Of a DNA stretch of 64,000 nucleotides, positions 11,660 to 22,690 are shown piece by piece. Location: contig NC_037093.1 in the NCBI RefSeq assembly GCF_002994745.2, forward strand, positions 67,785,510-67,849,509. The letters run 5' to 3'. The notes beneath the pieces are model-generated. The model did no database searches, was not told the origin of the DNA, and saw only the letters and a program-made list of their open reading frames with translations. Numbering within the stretch: the stretch's first letter is position 1; each line of letters starts with the position of its first letter. The DNA comes from Rosa chinensis. Lineage: Eukaryota; Streptophyta; Magnoliopsida; Rosales; Rosaceae. The position numbers and the translations under genes were made by a program.

Positions 11660-13802
11660 CTTTGTAGGTTCAGATACTTGGATTATTGATTCTGGTGCTT
11701 CTAATCGACCTATGATAGGAAATACTTCATTAGTTTATGCACTCTTGATGTGTCACATGTCATAAATGCCAATGGTGAGTCCTTCCCTGTCCTAGGCGTT
11801 GGGTCTATAAGAGTCACAGCCACCTTAGTTTTACATGATGTCTTATATGTGCCTGACTTGTCTTATCATCTAATCTCAGTTCCCTAGCTTAATACTCAAT
11901 CCATGTGCTTTATAACATTCTTTCCTATGTATGTTTTTTTTCAGGATCTTCTGACCAGGGAGATAATCGGCAAGGGGTATATGAGGGGAAGACTGTTTCA
12001 TCTGGACCAAGCATATGCCGGGGAGAAGCCAAGGAAGACTGCATCAGTTGCTCTGACTTTGAATTGTAGAGAATTGAATGAAGTGTGGTTATGGCATAGA
12101 CGCTTAGGGCATCCTTCTTTTTAGTGTAATGCATAAAACTATGCCCTTTTTATTTGTTGGCATTAATGAGTCTTCCTTACATTGTGAAACTTGTGTTTTG
12201 GCAAAAAGCCATCGAATCAGTTACCCATTGAGTATTTCTAATAAAAGTTCCATTCCCTTTGAAATTATTTACTCTGACGTGTGAGGACCTTCTAAAGAAA
12301 CCCACTATTTCTGGAATGCGTTATTTTGTTCTATTTATTGACGATTGTACTCGATTGTCATGGGTTGCATTGCTTAGGTCTAAGCATGTTGTATTTCCTG
12401 CATTTCAAAAAATGATTCGAACACAATTTAATGGCCTTATCAAAGTTTTTCATTCTGATAATTTGGGGGGGGGGGGGGGGGGGGGGGAGTTTGTCAATAG
12501 TGCTTTCCAGGCGCACTTCCAAGAACAAGGCATAATTCATCAAACTACTTGTCCCTACACACTAGAACAAAATGTTGTGTCAGAGCGTAAAAACTGTGAT
12601 CTCTTAGACATAGCCCGAGCATTTTTATTTGGTGCCCATATGCCGAAGTATCTATAGGGTGAAGCAGTCCAAATTGCATCCCACCTCATTAATCGTCTTC
12701 CTTCTAGTGTCCTTCAGGGGGGTATTCCCTTCGAAGTCTTGTCAACCCATGTCTCTATTCCTTCATTCCATAACCTACATGCCCGAGTCTTTGGATGTGT
12801 TGCCTTTGTCCACATACTAAAAAACCAAGTGTCAAAGTTGGATGCCCGGGCTGTAAAGTGTGTCTTTGTAGGCTATGGTTCTCATCAAAAGGGATATAAG
12901 TGTTATCACCCACCTACACGGAAGTTCTACATCACCATGGATGTGTCCTTCTATGAAGACATATGCTATTTCTCCCCCACCAACACCTCTCTTCAGAGGG
13001 AGAATGAATTTTTTTAAGAGATGTATGTTGGTGGAGCATTGAAGAAGAATCAAGATGCAGAAGAAGAAAGCATTGCTGAAATTTCAGAGTCGACAGGGTG
13101 AGTTAACATGTCAATCCCTAGACTTGAAGTTGTTGATGACCAGTCGACAAGGGGAGTTGACCTGTCAATCACAGAAATCTTACAGTCGACCAGTCAAGCA
13201 GTCGACCTATCAAAAGAAGGGGGAGTTGGCATGTCAAACCTCAGACGAGAAGACATCGACGTCGACCTCGACCAGTTGACTTCTGAAGCCGAAGAAGATT
13301 CTATACAGGCTTTACCCTTACCTGATACTCCACCCCCTAATGCTGAAATCTCTAGTCAAGAAGCTCCAACTTAGGTATGTCCAGTATCTTCATATGGTAA
13401 TCCAATAGAGTCTGTCTCTTCTACATGTGTGTTACCTAATAGAACCACTCGCGGTCAACCATAAAATAGGTATGAACCTTCCATAACTGCTAAAGCCAAA
13501 TATCCAGTATCAAACTTTGTCACACCATAGGTTATCCAAACCTTATGCATCATTTGTAAATCAAATATCCTCTGTATCTGTACCTAACAAAGTGCAGGAG
13601 GCTATGGGAGACCCAAAGTGGGCCAAGGAAATGGAGGAAGAAATGGAGGCATTAGAGAAGAATCACACCTAGGAACTTGTACTACTACCCCGTGGGAAAA
13701 GGCCAGTTGGATGTAGGTGGGTCTTCACTGTGAAACATAATGCAGATGGCACAATAAGTCGGTATAAGGCAAGGATGGTGGCTAAAGGATTTACTCAGAC
13801 GT
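11660..13802 (+). pseudogene. Copia pol remnant, part 1: protease, integrase, N-terminal reverse transcriptase
   Basis: Several frames must be followed in turn. A protease-like DSGAS motif lies near 11688. The pre-integrase zinc region (LWHRRLGHPS) ends at about 12121. Integrase core blocks FVLFIDDCTRLSWV and HSDN follow at 12325-12465. A G-run at 12465-12487 replaces the glycine codons after HSDN. The conserved CVFVGYGSHQKGYKCYHP block lies at about 12860-12915, followed by a poorly conserved spacer at 13050-13370. Reverse transcriptase begins at about 13590 and is cut at 13802 by the nested insertion. Stops lie at about 11886, 12655 and 13670 among others. Confidence 0.88.
12465..12487 (+). 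repeat. Homopolymer run of 23 G
   Basis: Twenty-three consecutive G lie inside the integrase remnant, where Copia elements normally have a short Gly-Gly-Glu stretch. The reading frame happens to stay open through it. It is either a slippage expansion or an assembly error. Confidence 0.95.
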
Positions 13803-15791
13803 TGATAGGAGCATTTTAATGCGACGTTTTAACTGTTATTTCCCTACATTTCTTGCGTTATTTCCTTATTAAAACTCTGTTTAGGGAAGTTTCCATTCTT
13901 TGATTGGGAAAGTTCCTAATTGTAGAAAGTTTCCGTTTTATAGTTACTATTTTCCATTTTTAGAAAGTTTCCATTTTAGTTTAGGAAAGTTTCCATTTCT
14001 TATTTTAGAAAGCTTCTATTTTCAGGTTTTTGGAATAAATAAGCTGAATTGAGTTCATAAATGGAAAGAGAAGCTTCATGAAGATGACATGGCAAGGAGA
14101 GAATCAAGGAAGAGTTTTTTTAAAAAAAGGAAAATATATTTTCCTTGGGGATTAAATTTGCCGTGTAATACTTAAGGAAAAACAAGGTGACAACGTGGGA
14201 TTTAAGGTGATTAATTGAGAATTTCACGCGGAATAAATCAAAGGAGATTTTCTTGGGAGATTTTTATGGAAAGAAATATTGTTGGAGGAGTAAATTGGTG
14301 TGATTGCCAACGTGAAAATCAAAAATAATCAAGGAGATGACGCAAAGAGAGATTCAAGGGAGATATTTATGGAAGGAAAATATGTGTGCACCAAGGAAAA
14401 GCTCAAAAGGCGTCCAAATTCATCCCTAAATTCCCTAAAGGAATGTTGGCCGAAATTCATGAAGAAAATCAGAATAATTTCAAGGAAATTCGGCAATTAA
14501 ATATTAGGGAGGTATTTTAGAGAATTATGATTGGTTGCAACACATCACAAAGCTTACTTGGCAAATTATCATTGGTTGAAGCTATGTGGAAAATTCTGAT
14601 TGCTTTGTGAACCCTAGCCATGCTCCTATATAAAACTCCCCCTTTCTCAACGTCAAGGGTTCCTCTCCCCCATACAATTTACACTTTAGAAAAAAATCAG
14701 AAAATCTTCTTAGCATAGCTGTGAGTTTCTCCATCCTCTAGTCATCTCCACGAGTTCAAGCAAGGCCAAGGGAGAAGAAGCATAGCCGTGAGCATCCATC
14801 ATCCATCTCCAACCTTGAAGCTTGCTTTCGAGATTCAAGAAACCACCACATCAATCGTTCATCACCATCCCCATCTCACGGTGTAATCTGATTCTCCTTT
14901 GTAACCTTTGCTTTGAATTTCGTTGGTTATGAACTAGTTGACATATGTGTTTGAAAAAATATTAATTTCTGGAATTTTTATGATTAATTGAGAATTTTCA
15001 GATTCATATTATTGTGATTCGAGAGTTGCTTATGTGAGTTTGTTTAATTAAATTTGCGTTATAGATAACTTTTGTATTTTAATCTTATGTGGTTGCAAAC
15101 ACTTAGGGTTTCGATATAATTGGTGCTAGGTTTAAGAACATGAAATCGACTTTTCGTTTTGTGTAAACTTGAATCAAAGTAGTAAAGGTTTTGTACAAAG
15201 ATCGAATTTAATTAACGAGGATTGCAATTAGGTGGACTTTTCCATACTAAGTTGTACACTTGAGTTGATAGCCTTTCTCTATGTGTAATGCGTTAAACAT
15301 GACATGATTGACTAGCTTTCTAGGGTTTGATTGCATGTTTGATAGGATTAATCTAGGTGCTTTCGCTTAGGTTAATTAGCATTGAAAAGTAAAAAATGGG
15401 AATTCATTTGCTTTCAAATGTTTCACATGATCAACTCCTTTCTCATGACTTAGATGAACAATATTAGGGTCTGAATCAATTTTAATCATATATTTCGATT
15501 TTGATCTTTGTTCTCTCATTCCATTTGTGTTTTTATGTTTTTGCATTTTAAATTGTTTTCTTTACTTAATTTATTTTCGAAAAACCAAAAACAAAATCCC
15601 CCCTTTTTCGTAAATAATGTTTATAGTTGTGAATATCTTTGTGAATATTATACTTTGTTTTAATTTTAATTGTTTGTTTGTCCTACATTGACAGGTGTAC
15701 CCTCAATCCCCGGAATAGAACGATCCCTATTTATTACGTACTACTAATGACATTTCAGGGTTAAATTATGCGCTTGCTTTTAGCTGCATCA
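13803..15791 (+). repeat. 5' LTR of the nested LARD-like element
   Basis: 1989 bp, TG...CA. It includes a series of GAAAGTTTCC(A/G)TTTT-like phrases at 13885-14030. A CTATATAAAAC box lies at 14625-14635, which may be the LTR promoter. The frame at 14300-14500 is not recognised as a gene. Confidence 0.93.
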
Positions 15792-15796
15792 ATTTT

Positions 15797-15814
15797 TGGC
15801 GCCGTTGCCGGGGA
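15797..15814 (+). other. Primer-binding site, tRNA-Asp type
   Basis: TGGCGCCGTTGCCGGGGA lies 5 bp after the 5' LTR and matches the complement of the 3' end of plant tRNA-Asp. This primer is typical of Athila/Tat-type Gypsy elements and of their non-autonomous relatives. Confidence 0.9.
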
Positions 15815-18800
15815 TTGAAAAATCATTTGTCATATTGTGAATATTTGTTTTGTTTATATGTTGTGTTCGAAAAAGAAAAAAAAATAAAAATTTACTTGTT
15901 AATTGTTCTTAATTTGTTAGTTAATTAGTTAATTAGTTAATTAATTACTTAGGTTGTTATTTATATTATTGAATACGAATTTTAATTGTGAGTTGTAAAT
16001 TAAAGAAGGAATAGGTGAAGCCGTGTTTATTAATATTGGCCTAAACCCCTTATTGGTACCTAGTCCAGGTCCCTTAAGGTTGAGGGCGGCCTTTATTAAC
16101 ATTCATTGAACTGTCTTCACACTTAGGATCTTTTTCAACCAAGTAAGTATAGCCTATGTGGGATGGTGTCTAGGAAGGGGACAACGCTCATGACAGGTTC
16201 TTGAATCCAGAAGTGCTTACAAATGGGCCTAAACCACAATGTGGGAGTAGCTCATGCCAAAATGGATTCTACCTCTCGTGGTCGCCCTCCCCTACCTGGC
16301 CATTTCAGTAAGGTTGCCCAAAGGATGTAGGAGAGACTTGGTGTCTAGACGACTATACTTGGGCCGCACGTCCTCTTGATTTACCGCTTGGAATTTAATT
16401 TGATATCAATGATATATATAACAAACGAAAATATTGTGATTCACTAAGGTATATTGGATTAAACATAGTCTTGAAAAGGGTAGCTGTTTCAGTCCCATTG
16501 CACATCGAGACTCCCTGTTCCCGTACCTAAGTGTTGAAAATAATTGTAAAGGAAAGGAAAGAATGTAAATATTTGTAAGTATTTTCGTACAAAGAAAGAA
16601 AAGAAAAAAAAAAAAACACTTGTGTAAATATTTTTCGTGTTTTTTTTTTTTACTCACTTGTGTACTTGTGTCTTATGTACTGACTTGTTAACTTGTGTAC
16701 TTAACTTGTTAATATTAAATGTAGTTTGTAATTCACTAACTTGTTATACTTGTTTATATATATATTTTTTTTGTATTTCTTTGTTAATTATAGTCACTAA
16801 CTTTATTTAATGGAGGTACCGTCTGGCTGAAAGACATTAAATTCAAGCGCTGCTTAGGAGGCAACCCAATTCAGAAGCAGCTGTGAAGGAGTCTTCAATA
16901 ACACAGATTTGCTTTCTCTTTCGCTATTTCTTTTACTTTATAATTTTCTCCTTTATTTTTGTAGTCTTTTCGTAAATTCCATTCCTATATGCTTAATTGT
17001 TTCATTGCATGCTTATGATTGATTACATTGAGGACAATGCAATATTTAAGTGTGGGGGAAGGGATTTACACTTTTATCTTGAGTCATATATTGAAAAATA
17101 CAGAAAAATTGAAAAATGTCAAAAATTTAAAAATTTTCGTTGCTTTTATTTTTGTTTTTGAGTCATAGGATGCCTTTCAACTGTCTAGGACGAGCTTATA
17201 TCTCTGAAATTATGGCTAAAAGAGGATCACAAGATTGAGATGATTTCTAAAATGGTATTCTTTGGTTAATTGAGATATATGAAAAATGTATGCATGTGTA
17301 GTGGATATGGATTTCGTGACTTTGGTACAGAATATGAACATGTTAAGATGAGTTTTGATTCATATAAACCCATGTGAGATAATTGAGCCCATGTCCCTTT
17401 TTCTTGGAGTGAATCGAAAATATATATTCTTATTTTCTTGGCGATGTTTTGATGATCTCATTATTCTTTCATTTGATTGACTGCTTGCCATAGATTAAGT
17501 TTGATGGACTAGAGAATGCTAGAATTTGCTCTTGTGCTTGTTGAGACGTGATATCAATACATGGCCCTGATTCTGGAAAGGATAGAGGCACCCTAGGAAT
17601 TACCACCATTGCCAAATAATCATGTGTCCCCTTTTGTGCCCGTCGTGGGACTCCCCTAGTTTAACCCTTTTGAGCCTACATTAAGTCTTTTCTTTCATTA
17701 CCCTTAAAATCCTTAACCCTAAACCTTAGTATAATTACACTCCTACCCTTTGTTCTAGAAACTTAGTGGAGCTAATTTTGGGACTTTACTTAAGGATTTG
17801 GCATTGAGAATGAAGATTGAGAAGAGGTGAAAGTTCAAGTGTGGGGGTAGACTTGTCCATGAAAGAAAAAAAAAATGTGAAAGCCGAAAAAAAAAATGAA
17901 AAAAAAGAAGAAAAAAAATGTGTACGGCTAGAAAAGAAAAAGAAAAATATATATATGGATTTTAGTCCCCCATACTTGGTGAGTTTGGAGATTGTTTTGA
18001 ATTGAAGGCCCACTAGTGAAAAATTTGGCCTTTGTCCAATTCACAAGAGTTCAAGGGAAGTTTAGAATAAAGGTTGAGCCCAACATGAAGACATTAGGCC
18101 CTTTTATTTTACCCCTAGGAAGGACATGACGTTTTGCTATGCCTTGGTGGATTTCTAGAAGTCTCTACATCTACATGAACTCTGCTAGGTTTTTAGGACA
18201 CTTTGTTAAAATCCTTATCTTTCATTTCTTAAAACCTTGAGCCTTAGCCCCATTACAACCTTTGAGAAGACCTTCTTGATCCTTAAGATGGGACAGCCTT
18301 TGATGTGGAGATGATTTACAAGAGTTGAACCTATGGCTTGGGTCCATCCGTGCAAGTAGTTGGTATCTTTCATGAGATCTTTTGAAAAAAAAAATTATAT
18401 TCACAAAGTGCTTTTCGTTTCTTATATATGTGAGCTATTTGATTACCTCAAAATATTTTCTCTCACATATAATTGAGTGATTATAAGCTTTTAAGCATTG
18501 CCTTGAATTCTGAGAGAAGAAAGAGTGATATACCTTGTGAGGATTTGTATCATACTTGTCTGAAACATGCTTTACAGAACCCATCACCATTGTTACAACC
18601 AAGTCCTACTTGTGTATATGTAAATTATGTGTTTCAATTAACTCTCGAATGCTTAAACATTGATTCTTGGTAGAGTGCTAATCTTGGTGTTGTGAAAGTA
18701 AGAGATTGTTGAGACAAAAAGTTGAAGGGCAATAGAGTCATTTTTTGTGTAGAGTCTTTAAATTTTCGTTGAGTCTTAGTTGAGTCTTTGTGAGATTTTG

Positions 18801-18835
18801 CTAAGGGACTAGCAAAAGCTAAGTGTGGGGGAATT
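15815..18835 (+). other. Non-coding interior of the nested LARD-like element
   Basis: No retroviral domain is seen in any frame. Purine tracts of the form AAGTGTGGGGG occur at about 17048, 17837 and 18820. The last, ending GGGGGAATT at 18835, abuts the 3' LTR and is the likely polypurine tract. The two internal copies resemble extra plus-strand priming sites. Poly-A-rich stretches lie at 16590-16650 and 17860-17950. The small frames at 17786-18013 and 18473-18673 are low-complexity or unrecognised. Confidence 0.75.
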
Positions 18836-20821
18836 TGATAGGAGCATTTTAATGCGACGTTTTAACTGTTATTTCCCTACATTTCTTGCGTTATTTCCTT
18901 ATTAAAACTCTGTTTAGGGAAGTTTCTATTCTTTGATTGGGAAAGTTCCTAATTGTAGAAAGTTTCCGTTTTATAGTTACTATTTTCCATTTTTAGAAAG
19001 TTTCCATTTTAGTTTAGGAAAGTTTCCATTTCTTATTTTAGAAAGCTTCTATTTTCAGGTTTTTGGAATAAATAAGCTGAATTGAGTTCATAAATGGAAA
19101 GAGAAGCTTCATGAAGATGACATGGCAAGGAGAGAATCAAGGAAGAGTTTTTTTAAAAAAAGGAAAATATATTTTCCTTGGGGATTAAATTTGCCGTGTA
19201 ATACTTAAGGAAAAACAAGGTGACAACGTGGGATTTAAGGTGATTAATTGAGAATTTCACGTGGAATAAATCAAAGGAGATTTTCTTGGGAGATTTTTAT
19301 GGAAAGAAATATTGTTGGAGGAGTAAATTGGTGTGATTGCCAACGTGAAAATCAAAAATAATCAAGGAGATGACGCAAAGAGAGATTAAAGGGAGATATT
19401 TATGGAAGGAAAATATGTGTGCACCAAGGAAAAGCTCAAAAGGCGTCCAAATTCATCCCTAAATTCCCTAAAGGAATGTTGGCCGAAATTCATGAAGAAA
19501 ATCAGAATAATTTCAAGGAAATTCGGCAATTAAATATTAGGGAGGTATTTTAGAGAATTATGATTGGTTGCAACACATCACAAAGCTTACTTGGCAAATT
19601 ATCATTGGTTGAAGCTATGTGGAAAATTCTGATTGCTTTGTGAACCCTAGCCATGCTCCTATATAAAACTCCCCCTTTCTCAACGTCAAGGGTTCCTCTC
19701 CCCCATACAATTTACACTTTAGAAAAAAATCAGAAAATCTTCTTAGCATAGCTGTGAGTTTCTCCATCCTCTAGTCATCTCCACGAGTTCAAGCAAGGCC
19801 AAGGGAGAAGAAGCATAGCCGTGAGCATCCATCATCCATCTCCAACCTTGAAGCTTGCTTTCGAGATTCAAGAGACCACCACATCAATCGTTCATCACCA
19901 TCCCCATCTCACGGTGTAATCTGATTCTCCTTTGTAACCTTTGCTTTGAATTTCGTTGGTTATGAACTAGTTGACATATGTGTTTGAAAAAATATTAATT
20001 TCTGGAATTTTTATGATTAATTGAGAATTTTCAGATTCATATTATTGTGATTCGAGAGTTGCTTATGTGAGTTTGTTTAATTAAATTTGCGTTATAGATA
20101 ACTTTTGTATTTTAATCTTATGTGGTTGCAAACACTTAGGGTTTCGATATAATTGGTGCTAGGTTTAAGAACATGAAATCGACTTTTCGTTTTGTGTAAA
20201 CTTGAATCAAAGTAGTAAAGGTTTTGTACAAAGATCGAATTTAATTAACGAGGATTGCAATTAGGTGGACTTTTCCATACTAAGTTGTACACTTGAGTTG
20301 ATAGCCTTTCTCTATGTGTAATGCGTTAAACATGACATGATTGACTAGCTTTCTAGGGTTTGATTGCATGTTTGATAGGATTAATCTAGGTGCTTTCGCT
20401 TAGGTTAATTAGCATTGAAAAGTAAAAAATGGGAATTCATTTGCTTTCAAATGTTTCACATGATCAACTCCTTTCTCATGACTTAGATGAACAATATTAG
20501 GGTCTGAATCAATTTTAATCATATGTTTCGATTTTGATCTTTGTTCTCTCATTCCATTTGTGTTTTTATGTTTTTGCATTTTAAATTGTTTTCTTTACTT
20601 AATTTATTTTCGAAAAACCAAAAACAAAATCCCCCTTTTTCGTAAATAATGTTTATAGTTGTGAATATCTTTGTGAATATTATACTTTGTTTTAATTTTA
20701 ATTGTTTGTTTGTCCTACATTGACAGGTGTACCCTCAATCCCCGGAATAGAACGATCCCTATTTATTACGTACTACTAATGACATTTCAGGGTTAAATTA
20801 TGCGCTCCCTAAAGCGCATCA
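18836..20821 (+). repeat. 3' LTR of the nested LARD-like element
   Basis: 1986 bp, nearly identical to 13803-15791. The last bases (TGCGCTCCCTAAAGCGCATCA) differ from the corresponding end of the 5' LTR and form a short inverted repeat of TGCGCT and AGCGCA. Confidence 0.93.
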
Positions 20822-20826
20822 GACGT

Positions 20827-22147
20827 ACGGGATTGACTATGATGAAACTTTTGCTCCAGTAGCCAAGATGAATAGGGTTCGAGTGTTATTGTCACTCGCA
20901 ACAAACCTGAATTGGCCACTCCATCAGTTTGATGTAAAGAATGCTTTCCTTCATGGAGAGCTAACTGAAGAAGTTTACATGAACTTACCTCCTGGTTATA
21001 TACGTGACATACCAGGTGAAGTTGTGTGTAGGTTGAAGGAGTCTCTTTATGGACTGAAACAGTCACCCCGTGTATGGTTTGGAAGGTTTACTCAATCCAT
21101 GAGACGCTTTGGATATAAGCGCGCAAAGCGATTCTAATCACACCTTGTTCCTGAAACACCAAAAGGGGAAGGTGACTCTGTTGATCATATATGTAGATGA
21201 TATGGTGATTACAGGGAATGATCTAGCAGAAATTGGAAGCCTTGAGGAGAAGTTATCATCCGAATTTGAGATGAAGAATCTAGGTGACTTAAAGTATTTC
21301 TTAGGGATAGATCGAGGTCGCCAGGGGGAGAGATGGTATCTTCTTATGTCAGAGAAAGGATGTGATGGACCTCTTGGTAGAAACAGGCATATTAGATTGT
21401 TGCCTAATTGATACTCCAATTGAGCCTAACCACAAACTGGCAGAATACCCTTATCAAGTTCTGACAAACCTTGGTACCAAAGGTTAGTGGGACATCTGAT
21501 TTACTTATCACATACTAGACCTGATGTAGCCTATGCAGTTAGTGTTGTGAGTCAGTTTATACACAATCCAAGTGAAAGACACATGGATGTTGTAGTGAGG
21601 ATCTTAAGGTATTTGAAGTCTGCACCAGGAAAATGTTTAATTTTCTCAAAATATCAACACCTTGATGTTAGTGGGTATACAGATGCTGATTGAGCTGGTT
21701 GTATCACAAATCGGAAGTCTGCATCTGACTACTTTACCTTTGTGGGAGGAAACCTTGTTACCTGGAGGAGCAAGAAACATAAGGTTATTGCAAAGGTCAA
21801 GTGCTGAAGCTGAATATCGAGGTATGTCACATGGAGTGTGTGAACTCCTATGGTTACGTAATCTTCTCGGAGATTTGGGTTTGAAGCCTAAGTCAGCTAT
21901 GCAGCTGTATTGTGACAACAAAGCTGCAATTGAAATCTCTTAGAATCCTATGCAACATGATCGAACAAAGCATGTGGAAGTTGATCGACACTTCATTAAG
22001 GAAAAGCTGGACGCAAGGTTGATTACCTTTCCTTTTGTTCCTACTGAGGAACAATTAGCAGATATACTCATCAAAGCTGTATCTAGCAAGTTGTTCTATG
22101 ACTCACTAGGCAAGTTGGGTCTTCGAGATGTTTATGCCCCAACTTGA
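20827..22147 (+). pseudogene. Copia pol remnant, part 2: reverse transcriptase and RNase H
   Basis: The frame continues directly from the part cut at 13802. Conserved blocks are DETFAPVAKM, QFDVKNAFLHGEL, LPPGY, SLYGLKQSPR, the YVDDM catalytic motif near 21195-21209, and LGDLKYFLGI. RNase H follows with the LSHTRPDVAYAV region, YTDAD, SSAEAEYR and LYCDNKAA, and ends DRTKHVEVDRHFIKEKL and ADILIKAV. A frameshift lies near 21120. Others lie near 21400-21490 and 21780. A stop lies at about 21692 and another at 21941. Confidence 0.9.
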
Positions 22148-22154
22148 GGGGGAG
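22144..22154 (+). other. Polypurine tract of the Copia element
   Basis: TTGAGGGGGAG abuts the 3' LTR. This is the usual Copia plus-strand primer, preceded closely by the end of the RNase H frame. Confidence 0.9.
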
Positions 22155-22392
22155 TGTTGACGTATGAGTCATTATGTTGACATGTCAGTCATTATTAATT
22201 GACGCGTGAGTTATTTAGAGAATATGTGTATTCAGTAGTTTCCTTATAGGAATTAGTTTCCTATACTAGATCGTACTAATGTGTAGTACAAGTATAGTAC
22301 AATAATATATACATCCCTTCCACAATTGTGAATAATATAGAAGTATTCTCACTCACAAATTATTTTCTCTTTTTCCATCTCAATATTTGACT
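22155..22392 (+). repeat. 3' LTR of the Copia element
   Basis: 238 bp. It starts TGTTGACG and ends TTTGACT, followed by the target duplicate AAATC. It lacks the internal 18-bp duplication of the 5' copy. Confidence 0.92.
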
Positions 22393-22574
22393 AAATCAAG
22401 CTCTAATTAAATTGAAGAACGTACGAACGTACACTCCAGTACAGCAGTACTCCACCTACCTTCTCGATCGGAACTTGTTGTCTGACCTCATGCCAGTTCA
22501 TAAACCCTGGTCAGCTTGTAGAAGCGAGCAGCTGCCCCTACGTGCTGTCCCAACCCCAACCAACTCGAGCTCGC

Positions 22575-22582
22575 TATAAATA
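22575..22582 (+). promoter_or_regulatory. TATA box of the second AG-peptide gene
   Basis: TATAAATA is present in a context matching the box of copy 1. Only 182 bp separate the Copia target site from this TATA box, so the insertion removed or displaced upstream promoter elements. Confidence 0.75.
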
Positions 22583-22690
22583 TCATTATAATGGTCACTT
22601 CACAATATCATCTGTGAATCTCAGTCTGCCTCTGCAGTCATAAACCTTAGATTCACAGAACTAAAAAGCTTCTCATTATCAACAAAGACA

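Larger units (their letters stand above)
13803..20821 (+). mobile_element. Non-autonomous LTR retrotransposon (LARD-like), nested in the Copia reverse transcriptase
   Basis: LTRs of 1989 and 1986 bp flank an internal region of about 3.04 kb (15792-18835) that has no gag, protease, reverse transcriptase or integrase. The element starts TGATAGG and ends GCGCATCA, with target duplication GACGT at 13798-13802 and 20822-20826. The primer site is of the tRNA-Asp type, and a purine-rich tract AAGTGTGGGGGAA precedes the 3' LTR. By eye the LTRs differ by about five substitutions, one C indel and a divergent last ~20 bp, so the insertion is recent. The architecture (long LTRs, conserved primer site, no coding capacity) matches large retrotransposon derivatives that must be mobilised by another Gypsy-type element. 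Confidence 0.93.
10082..22392 (+). mobile_element. Ty1/Copia LTR retrotransposon, decayed, interrupted by a nested element
   Basis: LTRs lie at 10082-10343 and 22155-22392. A 5-bp target duplication AAATC is present on each side (10077-10081 and 22393-22397). The initiator-Met-tRNA-type primer site directly follows the 5' LTR, and a TGAGGGGGAG polypurine tract directly precedes the 3' LTR. Between them, in Copia order, are gag, protease, integrase, reverse transcriptase and RNase H, all on the + strand and all broken by stops and frameshifts. The nested element at 13803-20821 splits the reverse transcriptase. Without the nested element and its duplicated target, the original length is about 5.3 kb, typical of Copia. 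It sits between two duplicated AG-peptide genes. Confidence 0.95.
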
